Source: GCA-016699975 sp964420045 (GTDB taxonomy: Bacteria; Patescibacteriota; Minisyncoccia; Moranbacterales; UBA1568). Taken from it: 64,000 bases of DNA. Shown in pieces: positions 58,566 to 64,000 of the stretch (its first letter is position 1; each line of letters starts with the position of its first letter). The stretch lies in contig CAYQPQ010000002.1 in NCBI GenBank assembly GCA_964420045.1, positions 5,203 to 69,202 on the forward strand. Direction: 5' to 3'. The notes below the pieces were generated by a model. It did no database searches and was not told where the DNA came from. It saw only the letters and a list, made by a program, of their open reading frames with translations. The position numbers were made by a program, and so were the translations under genes.

Positions 58566-59108
58566 TTACAAGAGTTGCAAGTAATCCAATGCCATATATC
58601 CGAGCTCAACATCAGTCATGCAACCGGAACGAAGCAGCTTTCGAAATTCATTAAGAGAAAGGAACGCAACCTCTGTCGATTCTCCATTATCCTCCAACAT
58701 CGGTTCGGCGACTTTTTCGCACTCGGTGATGCAAAACACATTCTTTTTGTAGGTTGCGTACGCGCTCGGCAATACCGTCCCGACAAATTTCGAAATGCCT
58801 CGATAGCCGGTTTCCTCGAGTAACTCGCGATTGATTGCCACTTCCAAATCCTCGCCGTCTTTCGGCCCGCCACCCGGCATTTCCAGAAGTATTTCCGCCG
58901 GTCCCGGGCGAAACTGCCGTGCCAAGATCACGCGATTATCCTTCGTAAGCGCGAGGCATGCCACCGGATCGTGATCAGAAGTATTCAGATAGAAATCCGT
59001 TTCCTTCCCATTTGGAAGCCGGTACACTCGTTTTTCTACCCCTCGTCCGTACTTCAAGAAGACGCTCTCTCGGGAAACTTCTTCCCAACGTTGTACCGCG
59101 TTATTCAT
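58566..59108 (-). CDS. NUDIX hydrolase (ADP-ribose pyrophosphatase-like)
   Basis: A 180-residue enzyme. The Nudix box is intact: GGGPKDGEDLEVAINRELLEETGY region with G-x5-E-x7-REL-x-EE-x-G. The upstream RVILARQFRPGPAEILLEMPGG matches ADP-ribose pyrophosphatases. It probably cleaves a nucleoside diphosphate derivative. ATG 59108 overlaps the ileS TGA (ATGA), so translation is coupled. Confidence 0.9.
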   Translation of the reverse strand: MNNAVQRWEEVSRESVFLKYGRGVEKRVYRLPNGKETDFYLNTSDHDPVACLALTKDNRVILARQFRPGPAEILLEMPGGGPKDGEDLEVAINRELLEETGYRGISKFVGTVLPSAYATYKKNVFCITECEKVAEPMLEDNGESTEVAFLSLNEFRKLLRSGCMTDVELGYMALDYLQLL

Positions 59109-62100
59109 ACTTTCTTCAACCAAAAATGAAATGTGTCTCCCTCAATCTTAGTCTCCTCTACATATTCTGCATCAGCAATTTCACTAGACTGTACTTCCGT
59201 CGCCAGCACTTCTTTCGCGATCATCTCTTGGAAACCCGGAACACTATTTTCCGCATCACCCGCAAACACTTCTTTCTTCCCATCATACCCAAGCACGATT
59301 CTATCTTCCACATTGAATCCCGATTTCTTCCTTCCCTCCTGAATTGCCCGAATGATTTCCCTCGCCTCACCTTCGAGCTTGAGCTCGGGGGTGATGTTGG
59401 TATCCACAACTACAACTGGATTATTTATATGCGCCCTAGCCGAAACAACACTCACATGAACAACAGCATCAACACGTTTAGCATTCAGTTCATCAGCTAT
59501 AATAGCTTTGAGTTCTTGCATCAGGTTTATCTCAATTTCCGCTCTAACATTAGATATGGGCTGCCTCACCTTTATCTTCGCTTCCGCACGTTTCAAAAGT
59601 CCCACACTAACAATCTCACGAACCAATTTCATGTCCGTATTCAGTTTCGCATCAATCAAACCACCATCCGCTTCCGGAAATTCCGCCAAATGAACAGAAC
59701 TTTCCTTGGTAAGATTCCGATATATTTCTTCCGCAATAAAGGGAGTGAACGGCGCGAGAAGTTTTGCAAGTGTCACGAGAACATCGTAGAGCGTTTGATA
59801 GGCTTGTTCTTTGTCACTATCATCCTCCGACTTCCAAAATCGTTTTCGCGAGCGGCGAATATACCAGTTCGAGAGATTATCAAGAAACGTCTCCACCTTT
59901 TGCGTCGCACTATAGACGTCATAATTTTCAAGCGCGCCATCAACATCGCGAATCAAGAGTTGCAATTCCGACAATATCCATCGATCAAGCAAACTCTTTT
60001 GTCTGTCATCCTCGGGCTTGACCCGGGGATCCAGAATACCGGAAGACTCTGGATTCCCGCCTTCGCGGGAATGACGATTCAGAAGCTTCCACCCATCAAT
60101 CGCCGCATACGTCATGAAAAACGAATACGAATTCCAGAGCATGCGAAAGACACGGTTCTGCACGTCGCGCATTCCTTTTACGTCAAAACGCTTCGGAAGG
60201 CCTGGCTGATTGAGTGAGAAGAGAAGCCAGCGAAGCGCATCCGCGCCATACTGATCGAACATTTCGAACGGATCAATCACGTTCCCCTTCGACTTCGACA
60301 TCTTCTTGCCTTTCGAATCGAGAATATGTCCGAGGCAAATCACGTTTTTGTACGCGCGTTGTTCTTTTACAACGCCAGCCTTTGCCAAGAGATTCGCCAT
60401 CGCATGAAGCGTATAGAACCACCCTCTGGTCTGATCGATCGCTTCACAGATATAGTCCGCCGGAAATGTTTTTCCGGTTTCGATATTTTTCTTTTCTTCA
60501 CTATTTGTCGACGTCGGATAGCCGAATTGCGCCAAAGGCATCGCACCCGAGTCAAACCACACATCCAACACTTCCGGCGTCCGTCGCATCATGCCGCCAC
60601 ACTCACACGAAAATTCCACATCATCAATATACGGCTTGTGCAAATCACCAAGCTTCTTTCCGGAAAGTTTTTCCAATTCGGCGGCGGATTCAATCACCCT
60701 CGTTTTCCTGCACGACGCCAACTCGCATACCCAAATAGGAAGTGGCGTCCCCCAATATCGCTCGCGCGAAATCGCCCAGTCCTTCACGCCTCGCAGCCAC
60801 TCACCAAATCGCCCGTCTCTGATATGCTCCGGCACCCAGTTGATCGATTCATTTCCCTTTGAGAGCTCCTCGCGCAGTTCCGACATGCGGATAAACCACG
60901 ACGGCTTCGCATAGTAAATGAGCGGCGTATCGCACCGCCAGCAGAACGGATATTCGTGCGTATACGATTCTTCCTTGAAGAGCAATCCGCGATTTTTCAA
61001 ATCTTCAATCACCAATTCATCCACAGCGTATCGATTCTTATCATTCATCTTCTTCACTGAGATTCCTTCGCCTGGAAGATCAAATCCTTTCTTCATCGTT
61101 CCATCCTGCTCGACCGTGAGAAGCGTCGGCAAGTCATTCTCCCTCGCCACATTCGCATCATCTTCCCCAAATGCCGGCGCAATATGCACAATCCCTGTCC
61201 CGGAATCCGTCGTGATGAAATGTTTTCCATTGACTTCATCCGAGATCACTTTATAGATTCTCTCTTCACCATTGTTCTTGCCAAGAGTTCTATAAAGTGA
61301 CTTATACCGTAGCCCCAGCATCAGCACTGGCGTAACTAGCTCAAAAACCATTTCAATTCTTGTTTTTTTGTCATCGGAAGAAATAACAAAACCATTATTA
61401 TTTCCACCTCCAAAGAATTTCCCAATTTCTTTTTCTTGAACAAAAATTTTCACTTTATTTGCATCCTTTGCAAAATAATACTCATCGCCAATCTCAATTT
61501 TTGACAAGAATGACCTATCTCCCTCAATAGAGACTACTTTTGCTTTTACATATTCAATATTCGGATTCATCGCCAAAGCCACATTCCCCGGCAATGTCCA
61601 CGGCGTCGTCGTCCATGCCAACAGATACGTCTTCCCCTGATTCTTAATTCCTAATTCCTGATTCTCCAATTCAAACTTCACATACACCGAATTGTCCGTC
61701 GTCTCTTTGTACCCCTGCGCGACTTCGTGCGATGAAAGCGCCGTCCCACACCGATAGCAATACGGAACCACCTTGTGTCCCTTGTAGAGAAACGACTCAC
61801 CTTTTGCAGTTTTCAGTTTCGCAATTTGCGCAAGTTGCCACCAAAGCGATTCGATATAGCCGTTCTCATACGTCACATACGGATGCTCCATATCGACCCA
61901 ATAGCCCATGCGCTTCGTGAGTTTCTCCCACAATTCCCGATATTCCCACACTGACGCCTTGCATCGCTTGTTAAATTCAATCACGCTCGCGCGCGCATCG
62001 CCCGGCACGATATTCTCAATCTCCTGCTTATTCTTCAGCCCCAACGCCTTCTCTACCTGCAACTCGACCGGCAAACCATGCGTATCCCATCCAGCTTTCC

Positions 62101-62341
62101 GCACGACACGATACCCCTTCATCGTTTTGTATCGCGGAATCACATCCTTAAACGATCGTGCCAAGACATGGTGCAGTCCCGGCCGTCCATTTGCTGTCGG
62201 CGGCCCTTCATAAAATACAAAGTCTCCCTTTGGCGCATCTTTCGAGACTGACTTCTCAAAAATTTTCTCCTTCTCCCAAAATTCCAGAATTTCTTCTTCC
62301 ATTTCCGGAAACGACACCTTCGAATCAACTTTTTTGAACAT
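59105..62341 (-). CDS. ileS: Isoleucyl-tRNA synthetase (IleS2-like)
   Basis: A 1078-residue class I synthetase that charges tRNA-Ile. The HIGH-like motif is NGRPGLHHVLAR (about 51-62), the editing domain contains GTGIVHIAPAFGEDD, the KMSKS loop is KGKKMSKSKGN (about 680), and a long C-terminal region follows. The GRPGLHH form and long C-terminus point to the eukaryote-like IleS2 class. Residues about 755-779 come from an inserted palindromic element (60005-60076) that is not part of the family. ATG 62341 (MFKKVDSKVSFPE) is chosen. First gene of ileS-nudix-recO. Confidence 0.96.
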   Translation of the reverse strand: MFKKVDSKVSFPEMEEEILEFWEKEKIFEKSVSKDAPKGDFVFYEGPPTANGRPGLHHVLARSFKDVIPRYKTMKGYRVVRKAGWDTHGLPVELQVEKALGLKNKQEIENIVPGDARASVIEFNKRCKASVWEYRELWEKLTKRMGYWVDMEHPYVTYENGYIESLWWQLAQIAKLKTAKGESFLYKGHKVVPYCYRCGTALSSHEVAQGYKETTDNSVYVKFELENQELGIKNQGKTYLLAWTTTPWTLPGNVALAMNPNIEYVKAKVVSIEGDRSFLSKIEIGDEYYFAKDANKVKIFVQEKEIGKFFGGGNNNGFVISSDDKKTRIEMVFELVTPVLMLGLRYKSLYRTLGKNNGEERIYKVISDEVNGKHFITTDSGTGIVHIAPAFGEDDANVARENDLPTLLTVEQDGTMKKGFDLPGEGISVKKMNDKNRYAVDELVIEDLKNRGLLFKEESYTHEYPFCWRCDTPLIYYAKPSWFIRMSELREELSKGNESINWVPEHIRDGRFGEWLRGVKDWAISRERYWGTPLPIWVCELASCRKTRVIESAAELEKLSGKKLGDLHKPYIDDVEFSCECGGMMRRTPEVLDVWFDSGAMPLAQFGYPTSTNSEEKKNIETGKTFPADYICEAIDQTRGWFYTLHAMANLLAKAGVVKEQRAYKNVICLGHILDSKGKKMSKSKGNVIDPFEMFDQYGADALRWLLFSLNQPGLPKRFDVKGMRDVQNRVFRMLWNSYSFFMTYAAIDGWKLLNRHSREGGNPESSGILDPRVKPEDDRQKSLLDRWILSELQLLIRDVDGALENYDVYSATQKVETFLDNLSNWYIRRSRKRFWKSEDDSDKEQAYQTLYDVLVTLAKLLAPFTPFIAEEIYRNLTKESSVHLAEFPEADGGLIDAKLNTDMKLVREIVSVGLLKRAEAKIKVRQPISNVRAEIEINLMQELKAIIADELNAKRVDAVVHVSVVSARAHINNPVVVVDTNITPELKLEGEAREIIRAIQEGRKKSGFNVEDRIVLGYDGKKEVFAGDAENSVPGFQEMIAKEVLATEVQSSEIADAEYVEETKIEGDTFHFWLKKV
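60005..60076. repeat. In-frame palindromic element inside ileS
   Basis: 72 bp starting GTCATCCTCGGGCTTGACCC and ending TTCGCGGGAATGACG. The ends resemble those of the element at 11028-11223 (GCGGGAATGAC). On the ileS strand it encodes RHSREGGNPESSGILDPRVK and PEDD. Its length is a multiple of three, and it lies in a linker just before SLLDRWILSEL. Confidence 0.85.
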
Positions 62342-62629
62342 AGGCGAAAATACAAAAAAATCCTCAACGCAAAACTCGCGCCAAGGACGTCGGAACTTCG
62401 TCACAACGTGGTACCACCTTGCTTCTCCGCCAAGCGGCAGACTTCATATTTGCTCTAACGGGCGATCCCGGGAGAATCTACTCTCTTGCGAATATCTCCA
62501 GCAAGATTTCTCTCTCCGGCTCCGAGGCGATACATCCGTCCAAAGACGAATCCTCATCATTGCCATTACAGAAAACGTATCACAATTCCCCTCCCCAAAG
62601 CAAGCCCCCTCTGGACAACTCTCAAATAT
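62342..62629 (-). promoter_or_regulatory. T-box riboswitch leader of ileS
   Basis: The minus-strand leader contains the T-box sequence AAGGTGGTACCACG (62407-62420), which normally pairs with uncharged tRNA and forms the antiterminator. It is followed by a terminator hairpin TCCTTGGCGC...GCGTTGAGGA (62361-62387) and TTTTTTT. A hairpin at about 62520-62555 could be stem I, with ATC (62529-62531) as the Ile specifier. The AGTA motif at about 62480 and the CTTGC/GCAAG helix are further structural elements. Regulation of ileS by uncharged tRNA-Ile follows from the class; the specifier choice is inference. Confidence 0.85.
62353..62387 (-). terminator. T-box terminator hairpin
   Basis: Ten-pair stem with G-U pairs followed by seven T on the minus strand, competing with the antiterminator formed by the T-box sequence. 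Confidence 0.8.
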
Positions 62630-62639
62630 TTTGTAGAAT
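62612..62639 (+). promoter_or_regulatory. Promoter of the small ORF cluster
   Basis: TGGACA (62612-62617) and TAGAAT (62634-62639), 16 bp apart. Overlaps the opposing ileS promoter. Confidence 0.5.
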
Positions 62640-62657
62640 GACAATGCTGTTTAACAA
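62630..62657 (-). promoter_or_regulatory. Promoter of the ileS T-box operon
   Basis: Minus-strand TTGTTA (62652-62657) and TACAAA (62630-62635), 16 bp apart. Start near 62622 gives a leader of about 280 nt. Confidence 0.5.
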
Positions 62658-62672
62658 CAAGAAGGGTTTGAA

Positions 62673-62867
62673 ATGGTCAGAAACCCGGTAAGAAATACTT
62701 ACGGATGCGGTGGTACACGATGGATGCGAAGGAGAGCTCTCATTCTAGGGAGCGCGCAAGCGACATTTTGGTGCGCAATTCACAGCCCTCCATCCAAAGA
62801 AGAAGTCTTGGAGAGTGCAGACAAAATCAAACCAATCCACTCCAGTATTGAAGAGCACGAGATCTAG
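62673..62867 (+). CDS. Small protein of unknown function (cluster gene 1)
   Basis: A 64-residue ORF starting MVRNPVRNTYGCGG, with a basic N-terminus, a short hydrophobic middle (ALILGSAQATFWCAI) and a charged tail. AAGAAGG lies 6 nt before the ATG. No family is recognised. Confidence 0.5.
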   Translation: MVRNPVRNTYGCGGTRWMRRRALILGSAQATFWCAIHSPPSKEEVLESADKIKPIHSSIEEHEI

Positions 62868-62920
62868 CGCTTTTTTGTTTTTGCAAATTTCTGCAACCAA
62901 AACCTGAAAAAGGAGTCCTG

Positions 62921-63127
62921 ATGTCAGCAACAGCACGGCAGACCCTTTCCGAATTGGAAACACGTCTTCGGAAACTTCCGAAAAGATCGTCTCTTCGATC
63001 AAATATTCTCGATCAAATCCGGGAATTGCGACAAGCTATAGGGCGACATTACAACCCCACTCGTAGCATTCACTCAAAAGCAGGAAGAAGCAAAAAGCCT
63101 GCATGGTCACGGAGAACACGACATTGA
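62921..63127 (+). CDS. Small basic helical protein, unknown (cluster gene 2)
   Basis: A 68-residue ORF with AAAAAGGAG 5 nt before ATG 62921. The first 45 residues form a charged helix (LSELETRLRKLPKRSSLRSN, DQIRELRQAIG); the tail is very basic. Could bind nucleic acid; no family recognised. Confidence 0.6.
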   Translation: MSATARQTLSELETRLRKLPKRSSLRSNILDQIRELRQAIGRHYNPTRSIHSKAGRSKKPAWSRRTRH

Positions 63128-63297
63128 AATCAAAACCAGAGAAACAGGGACCGCCACACAAAAACCGGGATCAAGGTTCTCGCCTTGGATTTCGGAGTGT
63201 TGCATTTGATCCTCCGCCAGAGTGCCTATTTTTTAATGAGGAGTTCACTGCTTCCAAGAAAGAACGAGGCAACCAAAAGTCTCCACTCAAACACTGA
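63103..63297 (+). CDS. Small basic protein, unknown (cluster gene 3)
   Basis: A 64-residue ORF overlapping the end of gene 2 by 25 bp. It is Lys/Pro-rich (KSKPEKQGPPHKNRDQG) with a short FDPPPECLFFNEEF core. No convincing ribosome site, so it depends on coupling. A terminator follows at 63316. Confidence 0.4.
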   Translation: MVTENTTLKSKPEKQGPPHKNRDQGSRLGFRSVAFDPPPECLFFNEEFTASKKERGNQKSPLKH

Positions 63298-63315
63298 TCC
63301 CCATTTTTGAAAACT

Positions 63316-63350
63316 AAACGCCTGTCACAGTAGCACTGCGACAGGCGTTT
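63316..63350. terminator. Bidirectional terminator
   Basis: AAACGCCTGTC and GACAGGCGTTT form an 11-bp perfect stem around a 13-nt loop, between the small ORF cluster and the convergent phosphatase gene. T runs on both strands. Confidence 0.88.
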
Positions 63351-63375
63351 TCATATCCAACAACGGGAATATCGA

Positions 63376-63939
63376 TCACACCTCCACCATTTCCCCGCGG
63401 TGAAATCGACAACGTTTCTCGGATAAAACCGACTCTTCAAGTGTTAGTCCAATGAGAATACCATGAAGCAACTGCAGCGTATCGCCATGCGACACAACTA
63501 CAATCTTCTTCCCGCGATACTTCGATATAACAAAATCCCGAAAAGGCAAAAGTCGCTCTCGGACACTTCCGAAATCTTCAACGCCGTCCGTTCCATCGGT
63601 CCTGAGCCGCCGCTCGGGCGGCGGATACTTCGCAACAAGCGCAGCCCACGAGCCGCCCTCAAACGAGCCATATCCCGGCTCCCGCAATCGCATATCTTCA
63701 ACAAGAGGCGCGCCCGTTCTCTTCGCAATTACTTCTGCTGTCTCGCGTGTCCGCACAAGCGGCGAAAAGAAAATAACATCGACAGACTCGCGAGATAATT
63801 CCTCAGCGCGCGCGGCAACCTGCCGTCGACCTTCGTCGGTCAGGTGATATGCTCGATGCTCCGGATACGAACTCGCCACATCGAGAATATTATGCTCCGC
63901 CTCCCCGTGTCGAACGAGAAAAAAGATGGTTTTCTCCAT
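63376..63939 (-). CDS. Histidine phosphatase family protein
   Basis: A 187-residue phosphoglycerate-mutase-like enzyme with the catalytic RHG motif FFLVRHGEAEHN (His about 11), the LTDEGRRQ helix, SPLVRTRETAE with a second Arg, and the second catalytic His in VVVSHGDTLQLL (about 152). It dephosphorylates small molecules or phosphoproteins through a phospho-His; substrate unknown. Confidence 0.93.
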   Translation of the reverse strand: MEKTIFFLVRHGEAEHNILDVASSYPEHRAYHLTDEGRRQVAARAEELSRESVDVIFFSPLVRTRETAEVIAKRTGAPLVEDMRLREPGYGSFEGGSWAALVAKYPPPERRLRTDGTDGVEDFGSVRERLLPFRDFVISKYRGKKIVVVSHGDTLQLLHGILIGLTLEESVLSEKRCRFHRGEMVEV

Positions 63940-64000
63940 ACAAGGTATATCCCCCGCAAAACAAAACCTTAGATTCGATATTCAAATATTCGTCCGTTTA

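Noticed and set aside
58958..60217. 419-codon rightward open frame
   Set aside because: Antisense to ileS and the NUDIX gene; His/Arg/Ile-rich shadow composition.
62745..63002. Leftward 85-codon frame in the small-ORF region
   Set aside because: It lacks a ribosome site, while the rightward ORFs here have AAGAAGG and AAAAAGGAG sites.
1..64000. Possible recoding of TGA as an amino acid, as in some CPR lineages
   Set aside because: Conserved genes such as ileS end at TGA, and no conserved gene contains an internal in-frame TGA.

Overview
The window looks like one chromosomal segment of a candidate phyla radiation (Patescibacteria) bacterium, most likely a Parcubacteria-type lineage. This placement is inferred from gene content, not from a marker tree. 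The signs are a compact genome with many ATGA/TAATG overlaps, the core genes smpB, ssrA, infC-rpmI-rplT, typA, obg, recG, recO and a long ileS next to large secreted FN3/LamG/cohesin proteins, a pseudopilin operon, and small palindromic repeats inserted even inside conserved genes. The code is standard, with TAA, TAG and TGA all used as stops.

Layout. 1-850 holds the end of a recombinase gene beside tRNA-Ser(GCU). 850-5050 holds an RRM protein, an L,D-transpeptidase, a DUF378 gene broken by a frameshift, MscS, tRNA-Ser(UGA), a membrane protein and a tRNA-Arg preceded by two decayed tandem copies. 5090-12100 holds a dockerin/FN3 protein and a cohesin/TSP-like protein in tandem, a CBS protein, RecG and an O-antigen ligase. 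12100-15100 holds a lipoprotein, a small ORF with a structured leader, and TypA. 15300-18990 is a three-gene sensory unit (CHASE4-HAMP-PAS sensor, PAS histidine kinase, response regulator). 19100-28276 is a leftward operon of a 1978-residue surface protein and a MacB-like ABC ATPase and permease. 28370-30790 is smpB, ssrA, infC-rpmI-rplT. 30800-38560 is mostly cell-envelope genes: VanZ, a HAD hydrolase, a glycoside hydrolase, an EamA transporter, two paralogous Cys-containing peptidoglycan-hydrolase-like proteins, a CPHC thioredoxin-fold protein, Lgt and an AI-2E family exporter. 38560-49230 holds MutY, a GGDEF protein, MnmA, a NhaD-type antiporter, two secreted/membrane proteins of unknown role, a DUF444 (YeaH-like) protein, a DEAD-box helicase and Obg. 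49300-52380 is more accessory: three unknown genes, a VOC-gene remnant, a 30-bp perfect palindrome and a Clp-fold protease. 52500-57650 is a leftward pseudopilin operon that includes a pilin fused to LVIVD repeats. 57800-62660 is ileS-nudix-recO behind an apparent T-box leader. 62670-63300 holds three unknown small ORFs, followed by a histidine phosphatase.

How the parts fit. Much of the window serves the cell surface: lipoprotein maturation (Lgt), wall remodelling (L,D-transpeptidase, glucosaminidase-like proteins), a thiol-oxidoreductase candidate beside Cys-conserved secreted enzymes, a cohesin/dockerin pair that could self-assemble, a giant adhesin-like protein with its own ABC pair, and a type IV pilus-like system. 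The second theme is a population of short palindromic elements: a TGCCTGCCGGTAGGCA family, a 'GCGGGAATGAC' family in frame in an O-antigen ligase and in ileS, and a GCCCGCAACG...TGCGTAGCA family seen between rpmI and rplT and again beside a hydrolase start codon.
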